Source: Streptomyces sp. yr375
GTDB lineage: Bacteria; Actinomycetota; Actinomycetes; Streptomycetales; Streptomycetaceae
Direction: 5' to 3'
Length of the DNA: 64,000 bases
NCBI RefSeq assembly: GCF_900110755.1
Contig: NZ_FOFF01000002.1
Location: 372,001-436,000, forward strand
Below are positions 46,800 to 55,759 of the stretch, piece after piece. Both the position numbers and the translations under genes were made by a program. Position 1 is the first letter of the stretch; every line of letters starts with the position of its first letter. The notes below the pieces were generated by a model, which was given only the letters and a program-made list of their open reading frames with translations, was not told where the DNA came from and made no database searches.

Positions 46800-49253
46800 C
46801 TACTCGACGGTGACGACGACGTCCACCGGGTCGCAGCCCGGCGCGGTCGCGGTGAGGCGGATCTCACCGATCGCGGTGGGGCGCAGTACGGCCTGGGCGC
46901 GCCCCCCGTAGGTGAGCTGCTCGGCCGTGTCGAACCGCTCCTCGGTCGACGGGGCGGCGCTGCCGTAGCCGAGCAGCACTCCGGCCCCGGAGACCTCGAC
47001 GCTCACCGGGCGGTCGGCGCCGTTGTGGCAGATCCCCTGGTCGTCGGTCAGGGCCAGGGTGACGTAGGCCAGGTCACCGCCCGTCGCCCGGACGACCGGA
47101 CGCTCGGCGGTGGCGGTCAGCCGGACGGGCCCGGTGGCGGACTTCAGGCTCATACGGCCGACTTCGAGTCCGTCCCGGTAGGCGACGGCGAGCAGTTCGC
47201 CCGGCTGGTACGTCGTGTCGAACTCGGTGCGGAAGCGGTGCTCCTCGCCGACCGGTCGCCGTCCGAGCGAGTCGCCGTCGAGGAGCAGCTCGACCTCGTC
47301 GGCGTCGCTGTAGACCTCGATCGCGACCGGTGATCCCTCGAAGCCGGGCCAGGTCCAGCTGGAGACGCTGTCGCTCCACGCCCACGGCGACACCGCGAAG
47401 GTCTTGCCGTGGTGCTCGGGCCTGCGGACCGCGATGTAGGGCTCGGTGCGCAGGCCGAAGACGATCTCGCGGTAGTAGGAGGCGGGGCGGCGGTGGCCGG
47501 TGATGTCGATGTCTCCGCAGTCGGCCAGGAGGTAGGGGTACGGCGCGGTGTGCGAGGGCGGAGGCCCGTCCGGGGTGACGTACTGGGGGCGGCCGATCCC
47601 GACCTCGCCGAGGTAGTCCCAGCCGGTCCAGGTGAAGTCGCCGATGACGTGGCCGTGCTCCTTGACCAGGTTCCAGTTGCCGTCGATGCGGGTGGGGAAG
47701 GTCTCGGTGCCGAGGATGATCCGGTTGGGGAACAGGTCCTTGTCCAGGGCGTAGCGGGCCTCGGCGTAGTTCATGCCGGCCACGTCCAGGACGGCGAAGG
47801 ATTCGGCCGTGCGCACGGTGACCAGCTCGGAGGAGCTGACCGCGTTCATCGCGTCCCCCGCGTCGGCCATGAGGGCGTTGATCCCGGTGCTGTCGTCCGA
47901 CGCCTGCTCCGGAGCCTGCTGTCCCAGCAGGGCCAGCTCGGAGATGACGGAGAGCATGCCGTTGATCGCGTTGGTGACGTAGCGGGTGGGGTCCAGGGAG
48001 CGGACCTTCTCGGCGAGCTTGCGCCCCCACGCGGCGCCGAACGGCGAGCCGGTCTCGGGGATCTCGTTGCCGATCGAGTAGAGGATCACGCTGGGGTGGT
48101 TGAAGTCCTTGGCGACCATCGCCTCGATGTCGCGCTCCCACCACTCCGGGAAGTTCAGGCTGTAGTCGAACTCGCTCTTGCCCGACGTCCACACGTCGAA
48201 GGCCTCGTCCACGACGAGCACGCCCAGGCGGTCGCACGCGTCGAGCATCGCCTTGCTCATGGGGTGGTGGGACATGCGGATCGAGTTGAACCCGGCGTCC
48301 TTGAGGAGCCGGACCCGGCGTTCCTCGGAGTGGGCGAAGGTCGCCGCGCCCAGCACCCCGTTGTCGTGGTGGACGCAGGCGCCGCGCAGCTTCACGGTCT
48401 CGCCGTTGATCCGCAGGCCGTGCTCCGGGTCGAGCGTCAGCGAACGGATGCCGAAGGCGGTGGCCGTGCTGTCCACCTCGCCGGCCTCGTCCTTCAAGGT
48501 CACCTTGCAGTCGTACAGAGCCGGCGACTCCGGGCCCCACAGGGCCGGGCCACGCACATAGAGACGCTGCCGGGCGGTCGCGGGCTCGCCGGGCAGCACC
48601 GTCAGCTTCGCGACATCCGTGGCGACGACGGCCCCGGAGGCGTCCCGGATCTCCGTGACCACATCGACCGTACGGACCTCGATCGAGTCGTTCTCGACCC
48701 GCGACGCGACCTCGATCACCGCCCGCTCCCCGTCGATGTCCGGGGTGGTGACCCGGACCCCGTCGGGCGAGATCCGGACCACCTCGCCGACGAGCAGCCA
48801 GGTGTCGCGGTAGATGCCCGCGCCGGTGTACCAGCGCGAGTCGCGGTGGGCGCGGGCCTCGACGCGGATCTCGTTGTCCTCGCCGAAGCGCAGGAAACGG
48901 TCCGCGTCGATGTAGAAGTGCGAGTAGCCGAAGGGGCGCTGCCCCGCGTACGACCCGTTGATGAACACGGTCGCGTCCCGGTACACGCCCTCGAACTCGA
49001 CGAAGATCCGCTTGCCCCGGTACTCCTCGGGAACGGCGAAGACCTTGCGGTACTCGAAGACCCCACCGGGGAAGTACGCCCCGGCGCCGCCCTCCATGCT
49101 GACCTGCGCGTTCGGAGCGCTCCGCTGCTGCCCGATCATCGCGTCGTGCGGCAACGTCACCGGCTGGAAGGGAACCGACTGGCCCGACAGCTCGGCGAAG
49201 GGGTTGACCTTGGGCCGGGTCTGCCAGCCTTCGTTGAAGGACGTGCCGATCAT
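46800..49253 (-). CDS. Glycoside hydrolase family 2 protein
   Basis: 817 residues, complete. Order: sugar-binding jelly roll (GGVFEYRKVFAVPEEYRGKRIFVEFEGV, RWYTGAGIYRDTWLL), immunoglobulin-like domain, TIM barrel with LRGACVHHDNGVLGA, RMSHHPMSKAMLDACDRLG, acid/base glutamate in YSIGNEIPE near residue 405 and nucleophile glutamate in ILGTETFPT near 525, then two C-terminal beta domains. Family members are beta-galactosidases, beta-glucuronidases, beta-mannosidases or related; linkage cannot be set by eye. No signal peptide, so cytoplasmic. The AT-rich element copy 4 lies 129 bp upstream. Confidence 0.93.
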   Translation of the reverse strand: MIGTSFNEGWQTRPKVNPFAELSGQSVPFQPVTLPHDAMIGQQRSAPNAQVSMEGGAGAYFPGGVFEYRKVFAVPEEYRGKRIFVEFEGVYRDATVFINGSYAGQRPFGYSHFYIDADRFLRFGEDNEIRVEARAHRDSRWYTGAGIYRDTWLLVGEVVRISPDGVRVTTPDIDGERAVIEVASRVENDSIEVRTVDVVTEIRDASGAVVATDVAKLTVLPGEPATARQRLYVRGPALWGPESPALYDCKVTLKDEAGEVDSTATAFGIRSLTLDPEHGLRINGETVKLRGACVHHDNGVLGAATFAHSEERRVRLLKDAGFNSIRMSHHPMSKAMLDACDRLGVLVVDEAFDVWTSGKSEFDYSLNFPEWWERDIEAMVAKDFNHPSVILYSIGNEIPETGSPFGAAWGRKLAEKVRSLDPTRYVTNAINGMLSVISELALLGQQAPEQASDDSTGINALMADAGDAMNAVSSSELVTVRTAESFAVLDVAGMNYAEARYALDKDLFPNRIILGTETFPTRIDGNWNLVKEHGHVIGDFTWTGWDYLGEVGIGRPQYVTPDGPPPSHTAPYPYLLADCGDIDITGHRRPASYYREIVFGLRTEPYIAVRRPEHHGKTFAVSPWAWSDSVSSWTWPGFEGSPVAIEVYSDADEVELLLDGDSLGRRPVGEEHRFRTEFDTTYQPGELLAVAYRDGLEVGRMSLKSATGPVRLTATAERPVVRATGGDLAYVTLALTDDQGICHNGADRPVSVEVSGAGVLLGYGSAAPSTEERFDTAEQLTYGGRAQAVLRPTAIGEIRLTATAPGCDPVDVVVTVE

Positions 49254-49381
49254 GTGGACTCCGTGAGTTCGTCGGGCCTTGCTCCGGGCATCCGTGTCGG
49301 GCAGCCGCCCTCATGACAATCATGGCACTCATGACATTTCGGACCACCGCTTTCCACAGGGTGGCCCTGATCCCGGAATTT

Positions 49382-49405
49382 AAAATCTAGCATCCGAAAA
49401 ATTTA
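49382..49405 (-). promoter_or_regulatory. AT-rich 24-bp element, copy 4
   Basis: On the minus strand TAAATTTT, 8 nt, TAGATTTT. It lies in the 484-bp gap 49254-49737 before GH2. The rest of the gap (49410-49737) shows no gene I can support. Confidence 0.62.
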
Positions 49406-49737
49406 GAATCCAGAGCGACCGCGTGGGCGCGCGCCTCGGATGAAACGGGTCCGGATCGAGGGGTTGGGGCCATCCGGGCCGCCCTGGTGGGAGCGCCGAG
49501 TGAGGGTATGCGATGCCGTCCGTCGCAGACGGCGCTCGTCTCCATGGCGCCCGGACGCAGGCGTGCCGGTCCGCCTCCCGTCGGATGCGCGGGTTTCTCG
49601 CAGGCCGGTGCGAGCGAGTGGGGGAGGGGGCGTCGGACGGGTGGCACTCGTTCCCGCCCGCGCGCCTCGTCGGCCCGGTCGGCGTCGTGATCCGCCGCCG
49701 GAGCGCCGACGGGACCCGGTGCGGGCGGGCTGGATCC

Positions 49738-50352
49738 TCACTCGTCCGTGCCGCGTACTCCCTCGCCGGCGAGCTTGAGCAGGAGGCCGAGCGACCTGAG
49801 CGCGCGCGTCATGTCGATGCTCTTGTCGTACTGCCAGAGCAGTTGTAGGCCGTCCACCGCGGCGATCATCAACTGGGCGAGATCGCCGGGATCGACGTCG
49901 GCGGGGAGTTCTCCGCGCTCCTGCAGGCGGCTCAAGGAGTCTCGGCCGAGATCCCGGCTTCGGTCGTAGCGCTCTCGGAAGTACTCGTGAGAGGGGTGCT
50001 CGGGGGCGGTGGCGTCCGCCGCGAGGTTCGCGTACAGCGTCACCAGTCCCGGTACCGCGGTGTTGCGATCGGCCACGCTGGCGAGGCGCTCGATCATCGC
50101 GGCCGTCGTCTCCGGAAGCCGGTCCGTCTCGTAGGCGTCCGCGTCGATCTCGTCGCGTCGGCGGAGCACTTCGGTGAAGAGTCCCTCCTTGGTGCCGAAG
50201 TGGTGAACGAGTCCGGTGATGCTGAGGTTCGACGCGTCGGCGAGCTCGCGGAGGGTGGCCCCGCTGAATCCGTGTTCGGCGATCACTTCGAGGGCGGTGG
50301 CGAGGATCTCCTCGCGCTTCGCCAGCCCCTTGGGGTACGAGCGGCGGGTCAT
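49738..50352 (-). CDS. TetR-family regulator, copy 2
   Basis: 204 residues (MTRRSYPKGLAKREEILATAL). Helix-turn-helix SGATLRELADASNLSITGLVHHFGTKEGLF. Nearly the same as the copy at 34261-34875. It is divergent from the MFS transporter, with a perfect operator at 50393, so it should repress the transporter-GH3-GH1-esterase series until a substrate or breakdown product binds. Confidence 0.93.
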   Translation of the reverse strand: MTRRSYPKGLAKREEILATALEVIAEHGFSGATLRELADASNLSITGLVHHFGTKEGLFTEVLRRRDEIDADAYETDRLPETTAAMIERLASVADRNTAVPGLVTLYANLAADATAPEHPSHEYFRERYDRSRDLGRDSLSRLQERGELPADVDPGDLAQLMIAAVDGLQLLWQYDKSIDMTRALRSLGLLLKLAGEGVRGTDE

Positions 50353-50392
50353 GTCCCGAGATTACTCGACACTCTCAAGTTCTTGCCGGGAG

Positions 50393-50413
50393 AAACAGTA
50401 ACGCTTACTGTTT
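50393..50413. promoter_or_regulatory. Perfect TetR operator
   Basis: AAACAGTAA (50393-50401), CGC, TTACTGTTT (50405-50413), in the gap between the divergent TetR and MFS genes. A one-base variant lies at the same place in copy 1 (34915). Confidence 0.8.
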
Positions 50414-50516
50414 TGGCGACGCGTCGGCGACGGTGACGATGCTGCCGTTCGATTCAGTCGACTGCCGAGCCGCAGGCCGAACCTCTTCGTTCAATGACGA
50501 GCGGTTGGAGCAACTC

Positions 50517-51983
50517 ATGACCACGCCTTCCCTCACCGACATGTCCGGTGGTGATCCGCCACCCGCGGAAGCCGCCTCGACCGCGCAGGTGCTGGATCCG
50601 ACCGAACCCGGTACCTCCCCGAAGTACCTTCGTGGTCGTGCGCTTCGTCGCTATGCGTTGTGGTACGGACTCGCGCTCGCCGCCTTCTCCAGCATCTGGG
50701 GAGGGGTCGGCTCACTGCTGCTCCCCAATCAGGTGCAGACCCTGGAAGCCGCGAGGTTCTTCACCGGCGGTGACGCCGGTGTGGACCTCCAGAAACTCAC
50801 GGCGCTCAAGAACGCCATCGCCGCCGGCACGGCGACGGCCACACCCGAGCAGAGCCGGCTGCTGGGCATCCTGGCCGATTTCGACGCCAGCCGGGCACAG
50901 TCCCTGGCGCTGGTCGCGTCCATCGGCCTGATCGCGACGATGGTTGCGCAACCGCTGATCGGCGTCTTCTCCGACCGGACCAGAACCCGATTCGGCCGTC
51001 GCGCCCCGTGGGTTCTCCTGGGTTCGTTCGTCGGCGCCGGCTTCCTCGTTGGGGTCCGCTTCGCACCGACCGTGGCCGTCCTCACGGTGCTCTGGGTCAT
51101 CGCCTCGGTGGCGTTGAACGCGGCTGCCTCGCCGCTGGGGGCGACTCTCGCCGATCGCATTCCCGAGACCCGACGCGGCAGCATGTCGGCGTTCGGCGGC
51201 TTCGGATCGTTCCTGGGCGGCGTACTCGGCAGCGTCGGTGCGGGCGCGGCCCTCTCGACGCTCGGTCTGGACAGCTATTTCGTCTTCGCCGCACTGGTCG
51301 TGCTGTGCGTCGCGCTCTTCGTGTGGCGGGTGAAGGACGGCTCCTCGCTGGACCTGCGTGTGCCGAAGTTCGAGTGGAAGTCGTTCCTCCTCGGCTTCAC
51401 CTACGCGGTGCGTGACCGGGACTACCGGTGGGTCTGGGTCGCTCGCATCCTGCTCACCTTCGGGTACGGAGTCTCCGGGGCCCTCGGCCTGTACATGCTG
51501 CAGAGCTATGTGAAGCCCGCTCTCAGCCTGGCGGAAGCGACGAAACTCGTCCCCCTGTTCGCCTTGACGGCTCTGCCCGCCACCCTGGTGGCGATCGTCA
51601 TCGCGGGCCCGCTCTCCGACCGGTTGCAGCGTCGGAAGTCCTTCGTCTTCGCCGCCTCGGTCCTCATGGCGGCGTCCATGGCCATTCCCCTGCTCTCTCC
51701 CACGGTTCCCGCACTGTTCGTCCAGGCCGTCGTCGCCGGATTCGCCTTCGGCATCTACATCCCGGTCGACCAGGCGCTGGTCGTCGACGTGCTGCCGGAC
51801 CCCAACGCCTACGGGCGCGACCTCGGTGTGGCGAACCTCGCCACCAACCTGGGCCAGTCGCTCGGACCGGCCCTCGCCGGAGCGGTCGTGACGATCACCG
51901 GCGGATACACCTTCGTATGGGTGGCCGCGTTCGCGCTGGTCGCTCTCGCCGCGATCTGCATCCTGCCCGTCCGCAGACGCTGA
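50517..51983 (+). CDS. MFS permease resembling SLC45/GPH glycoside transporters
   Basis: 488 residues from ATG 50517 (GGAG upstream). About 12 membrane segments. The loop after segment 2 reads [25 protein letters not shown], the motif shared by sucrose and GPH glycoside permeases, and there is an unusually long periplasmic loop with [34 protein letters not shown]. Followed after 45 bp by GH3 and then GH1, it probably imports a glycoside for intracellular cleavage. It is controlled by the divergent TetR. Confidence 0.9.
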   Translation: MTTPSLTDMSGGDPPPAEAASTAQVLDPTEPGTSPKYLRGRALRRYALWYGLALAAFSSIWGGVGSLLLPNQVQTLEAARFFTGGDAGVDLQKLTALKNAIAAGTATATPEQSRLLGILADFDASRAQSLALVASIGLIATMVAQPLIGVFSDRTRTRFGRRAPWVLLGSFVGAGFLVGVRFAPTVAVLTVLWVIASVALNAAASPLGATLADRIPETRRGSMSAFGGFGSFLGGVLGSVGAGAALSTLGLDSYFVFAALVVLCVALFVWRVKDGSSLDLRVPKFEWKSFLLGFTYAVRDRDYRWVWVARILLTFGYGVSGALGLYMLQSYVKPALSLAEATKLVPLFALTALPATLVAIVIAGPLSDRLQRRKSFVFAASVLMAASMAIPLLSPTVPALFVQAVVAGFAFGIYIPVDQALVVDVLPDPNAYGRDLGVANLATNLGQSLGPALAGAVVTITGGYTFVWVAAFALVALAAICILPVRRR

Positions 51984-52028
51984 ACTCCTGCCCGCCCTCC
52001 CAATCCACTGAACGGCTTTAGGGGACCC

Positions 52029-54269
52029 ATGTCCGACATCACGACCGCCCTCGACGAACTGACCCTCGAACAGAAAGCCGGTCTCGGCAGCGGGGCGGAC
52101 TTCTGGACCACCACGGCGGTCGAGCCTGTCCCGTCGATCCTGATGACCGACGGACCGCACGGTCTGCGCAAGCAGGAGGGCGCCACCGACCATCTGGCGC
52201 TCTCGGGCAGCCTCCCGGCGACCTGCTTCCCGCCGGCGGTCGCCCTGAGCCAGACCTGGGATCCCTCCCTGGCGTTCCGCGTGGGTGAGGCTCTCGGCCG
52301 CGAGTGCCAGACCGCGGACATCCAGGTGCTGCTCGGTCCGGGCGTGAACATCAAGCGTGACCCCCGAGGGGGGCGGAACTTCGAGTACTTCTCGGAGGAC
52401 CCGCTCGTCTCGGGCGCCCTCGGCTCCGCCTGGGTGTCCGGACTGCAGAGCATGGGCGTGGGCGCGTCGCTCAAGCACTTCGCCGCGAACAACCAGGAGA
52501 CCGACCGGATGCGGGTGAGCGCCGACATCGATCCGCGCCCGCTGCGCGAGATCTACCTCCGCGCCTTCCAGAAGGTGGTCGAGGAGGCGCGGCCGTGGAC
52601 GGTGATGTGCTCCTACAACCGTATAAACGGTGTGCACGCGTCCCAGAACCGCTGGCTGCTCACCGAGGTGCTGCGCGAGCAGTGGGGGTTCGAGGGGCTC
52701 GTGGTCTCCGACTGGGGCGCCGTGGCCGATCGGCCGGCGGCGGTCGCGGCAGGACTGGACCTCCAGATGCCCGGCAACGACGGTTTCGACGACGCCAAGG
52801 TCGTCGCCGCGGTGCGCGACGGGAGTCTGGACCCCGCCGTCGTCACGGAGGCGGCCGCCCGCGTCGCGCGTGTCGCCCACAAGGCCGCCGAGGCACGACG
52901 CCCGGGCACCACGTGGGACGCGGAGGAGCACCATGACCTCGCCCGCGAGGTCGCCTCCCGGGCGATCGTGCTGCTCCGCGACGACCAGGGGATCCTGCCC
53001 CTCGATCCCGCGCGACGCATCGCCGTCGTAGGCGAGTTCGCCGCCCGGCCGCGTTACCAGGGCGGGGGCAGCTCGCATGTGAACGCGATCCGGGTCGACG
53101 TGGCCCTCGACGAGATCCGCGCCCGTGCCCCGCACACCGAGGTGTCGTACTCCGCGGGTTTCTCGTCCGACAAGCAGGCCGATCCGGCGGCGCTGCGGGC
53201 GGACGCGGTGCGGGCGGCGGCGGACGCCGACGTGGCCGTCGTCTTCCTGGGCCTGTTCGACAGCCAGGAGACCGAAGGCGTGGACCGCGCCGACATCGAG
53301 CTGCCGGCCGATCAGCTCGACCTGCTCGAAGCGGTGACCGCCGTACAGCCGCGCACGGTGGTGGTGCTCTCGCACGGCGGCGTCGTGCGCCTCGCCCCCG
53401 TCGTCGCCGGCCCGTCGGCCATCCTCGACGGCGCGCTGCTCGGCCAGGCCGGCGGCAGCGCGCTCGCGGACGTCCTGTTCGGCGTCGTCAACCCGTCCGG
53501 ACGCCTCACGGAGACCGTCCCCGAACGACTCCAGGACGCGCCCTCGTACACGAACTTCCCCGGCGAGCGGATGCACGTGCGCTACGGCGAGGGAATCCTC
53601 GTGGGCTACCGCTGGTACGACGCCCGCGAGATCGACGTCACCTTCCCGTTCGGGCACGGCCTGTCCTACACGACCTTCGCGCACGAGTCCCTCACGCTCG
53701 ACGCGGACGGCGACAACGTCACCGCCCGCGTCACCGTCCGCAACACGGGCGAGCGGGCAGGCCGTGAGATCGTCCAGCTCTACGCGTCCCGGGACGGCTC
53801 CGCGATCGCACGCGCGCCGCGCTGGCTGGTGGGCTTCGGCGCCGTCGACCTCGACCCGGGGGAGTCGGGTGAGGTCGTCGTCACCGTGCCGAGGCGGGAG
53901 TTCGAGTACTGGGACGAGGAGCTTCAGCGCTGGCTCGTCGAGGGCGGCGAGTACCGCGTAGCGGCGGGCGCGTCGAGCCGGGACATCCGGCTGTCCGCCA
54001 CGGTCGAACTCCCCGGGGAGACCGCGCGCTACCGGCTGGGACCGGACTCGTCGATCGGCGAGGTCCTGCGGGACCCGATCGCAGGTCCCGCCTTCCAGGA
54101 GGTCTTCGCGGCGATGTTCGAGCAGTTCTCGGCAGCCGAGGAGACCGACTTCGCGCCGATGCTGGATTCGCTGCCGTTCGGGCGCTTCCTCAGCACGACG
54201 GGTTCGGCACTCCCCGACGGCCTGGTGGACGACGTGCTGGCGCGCGCGAACGCCGCCAACGGCTTCTAG
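52029..54269 (+). CDS. Glycoside hydrolase family 3 beta-glycosidase
   Basis: 746 residues, complete. Barrel: LGSGADFWTTTAVEPVPSILMTDGPHGLRKQ, GPGVNIKRDPRGGRNFEYFSEDP, LKHFAANNQETDRM, nucleophile aspartate in GLVVSDWGAV near residue 227. Sandwich domain with GGGSSHVN, VFLGLFDSQETEGVDRADIELP; fibronectin-like domain from FPFGHGLSYTTF. It ends with an extra helical tail (MFEQFSAAEETDFAPMLDSLPFGRF) seen in actinobacterial beta-glucosidase-type members. No signal peptide. It lies between the permease and GH1, all on one strand. It is the only fully intact GH3 in the window. Confidence 0.94.
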   Translation: MSDITTALDELTLEQKAGLGSGADFWTTTAVEPVPSILMTDGPHGLRKQEGATDHLALSGSLPATCFPPAVALSQTWDPSLAFRVGEALGRECQTADIQVLLGPGVNIKRDPRGGRNFEYFSEDPLVSGALGSAWVSGLQSMGVGASLKHFAANNQETDRMRVSADIDPRPLREIYLRAFQKVVEEARPWTVMCSYNRINGVHASQNRWLLTEVLREQWGFEGLVVSDWGAVADRPAAVAAGLDLQMPGNDGFDDAKVVAAVRDGSLDPAVVTEAAARVARVAHKAAEARRPGTTWDAEEHHDLAREVASRAIVLLRDDQGILPLDPARRIAVVGEFAARPRYQGGGSSHVNAIRVDVALDEIRARAPHTEVSYSAGFSSDKQADPAALRADAVRAAADADVAVVFLGLFDSQETEGVDRADIELPADQLDLLEAVTAVQPRTVVVLSHGGVVRLAPVVAGPSAILDGALLGQAGGSALADVLFGVVNPSGRLTETVPERLQDAPSYTNFPGERMHVRYGEGILVGYRWYDAREIDVTFPFGHGLSYTTFAHESLTLDADGDNVTARVTVRNTGERAGREIVQLYASRDGSAIARAPRWLVGFGAVDLDPGESGEVVVTVPRREFEYWDEELQRWLVEGGEYRVAAGASSRDIRLSATVELPGETARYRLGPDSSIGEVLRDPIAGPAFQEVFAAMFEQFSAAEETDFAPMLDSLPFGRFLSTTGSALPDGLVDDVLARANAANGF

Positions 54270-54272
54270 AAG

Positions 54273-54556
54273 TTAGTGTTCCCGCGAGCCCTCCCCACCG
54301 GAGCCGACCTCGCCGGCCTTCCGCCGACGCTCGTGATGGACACCGACCGGGACAGCCTTCGGGCCTCCGGCGACCGCGTCACGTCCGCCCCGCGGGCAGC
54401 CGGCTCCGTGCTCGACCGCATGATCATCGACAAGACCCCGCACGGCTTCCTCGACCACCACCGAGGCCGTGCCCTGCGCCGAGGTGTCCGGGCGACGAGC
54501 CGGTGGCTCGACGCCCGTGACCGACCAACGCGACCGACAGATACGAAGGAGACATC
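54273..54556 (+). pseudogene. C-terminal remnant of an alpha/beta hydrolase (HSL/Abhydrolase_3 type)
   Basis: An open frame with no start reads LAGLPPTLVMDTDRDSLRASGDRVTSAPRAAGSVLDRMIIDKTPHGFLDH, the Asp/His end of a hormone-sensitive-lipase-like esterase, then GVRATSRWLDARD. The first two thirds, with the serine, are missing. It lies in the gap between GH3 and GH1, and its tail is within the 90-bp repeat. Confidence 0.75.
54462..54551 (+). repeat. 90-bp direct repeat, copy 2
   Basis: Matches 35630-35719. It covers the tail of the esterase remnant and the GAAGGAG ribosome-binding site of GH1. Confidence 0.9.
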
Positions 54557-55759
54557 ATGAGCCGCTTCGCACCCGACTTCCTCTGGGGAGCGTCCACCGC
54601 GCCGCACCAGATCGAAGGCAACAACATCAACAGCGACTGGTGGTCGCGCGAGCAGGTCACTCCCGGCATGGCACTCAGCGGTGACGCGATCGACAGCTAC
54701 CACCGCTACGGCGAGGACATGCGACTGCTCGCCGACGCCGGCCTGAACGCCTACCGTTTCGGCATCGAGTGGGCGCGCATCGAACCGATCCGCGGCCACT
54801 TCTCGAAGGCGGAACTCGCGCACTACCGCCGCATGATCGACACGGCGATCGGGCTGGGGCTCACCCCGGTCGTGACGCTGCAGCACTTCTCCACCCCGCA
54901 GTGGTTCGCCGACGAGGGCTCCTGGATGGTCGAGAGCTCGATCGACCGCTTCGCGAGCTACGTCACCGAGGCGACGTCCATCCTCGAAGGCGTCGAGTGG
55001 GTCTGCACCATCAACGAGCCGAACATGCTGGCGATGATGGGCGCGATGATGAAGGCCACCGAGTCCGGTGACGCGGACTGGCAGAGCCCGACGATCGAAG
55101 GCGACGTGCAGATGGTGCTGCCCGCCCCCGACCCGGAGGTCGGACGCCGCCTCGCGCGCGCCCACGACGCGGCGCGCGCGATCCTCAGGGAGCGTACCGA
55201 CGCCAAGGTCGGCTGGACGATCGCCAACCAGGCGCTCACCTCGAAGCCGGAGCACAAGGCGAAGCTCGTCGAGGAGCGCTACGTCCGGGAGGACCTGTAC
55301 CTGGAGGCCGCGCGGCAGGACGACTTCATCGGCGTCCAGTCCTATTCCACGCAGGAGGTCGACGAGAACGGCCCCGTGCCGCACGCGCCGCACCCCGACA
55401 ACACCCTCGTCGGCAGCGCGTACCGGCCGGACGCCCTGGGCATGGCGGTGCGCCACGCGTGGGACGTCACCGGCGGCGTCCCGGTTCTCGTGACCGAGAA
55501 CGGCATCGCCATCGGCGACGACACCCGCCGTATCGCGTACACGGGCGAGGCGCTGCGGCACCTCTCCGCGGCGATGGACGACGGGGTCGACGTCCGCGGC
55601 TACCTGCACTGGAGCGCGCTCGACAACTACGAGTGGGGCCACTGGGAGCCGACGTTCGGACTCATCGCCGTCGACAGGGAGACCTTCGAGCGGCAGCCGA
55701 AGCCGAGCCTGGCCTGGCTCGGCGGCGTCGCGCGGTCCGGAGAGGTGCCGGCGTCATGA
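54557..55759 (+). CDS. Glycoside hydrolase family 1 beta-glycosidase
   Basis: 400 residues. N-terminal FAPDFLWGASTAPHQIEGNN, acid/base glutamate in CTINEPN near residue 154, nucleophile glutamate in VTENGIA near 313, and HWSALDNYEWGHWEPTFGL near the end. Shorter than most GH1 (about 450) but all conserved blocks are present. GAAGGAG precedes ATG 54557. Cytoplasmic. The stop overlaps the next esterase start (ATGA), so glycosidase and esterase are made together. Confidence 0.94.
   Translation: MSRFAPDFLWGASTAPHQIEGNNINSDWWSREQVTPGMALSGDAIDSYHRYGEDMRLLADAGLNAYRFGIEWARIEPIRGHFSKAELAHYRRMIDTAIGLGLTPVVTLQHFSTPQWFADEGSWMVESSIDRFASYVTEATSILEGVEWVCTINEPNMLAMMGAMMKATESGDADWQSPTIEGDVQMVLPAPDPEVGRRLARAHDAARAILRERTDAKVGWTIANQALTSKPEHKAKLVEERYVREDLYLEAARQDDFIGVQSYSTQEVDENGPVPHAPHPDNTLVGSAYRPDALGMAVRHAWDVTGGVPVLVTENGIAIGDDTRRIAYTGEALRHLSAAMDDGVDVRGYLHWSALDNYEWGHWEPTFGLIAVDRETFERQPKPSLAWLGGVARSGEVPAS

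Noticed and set aside
49440..49778. Small plus-strand frame between GH2 and TetR
   Set aside because: Arginine-rich shadow-like composition, no start signal, and its end overlaps the TetR gene.
50712..53684. 990-codon minus-strand frame opposite MFS and GH3
   Set aside because: No family resemblance, and the plus strand encodes complete proteins with clear motifs over the whole span.
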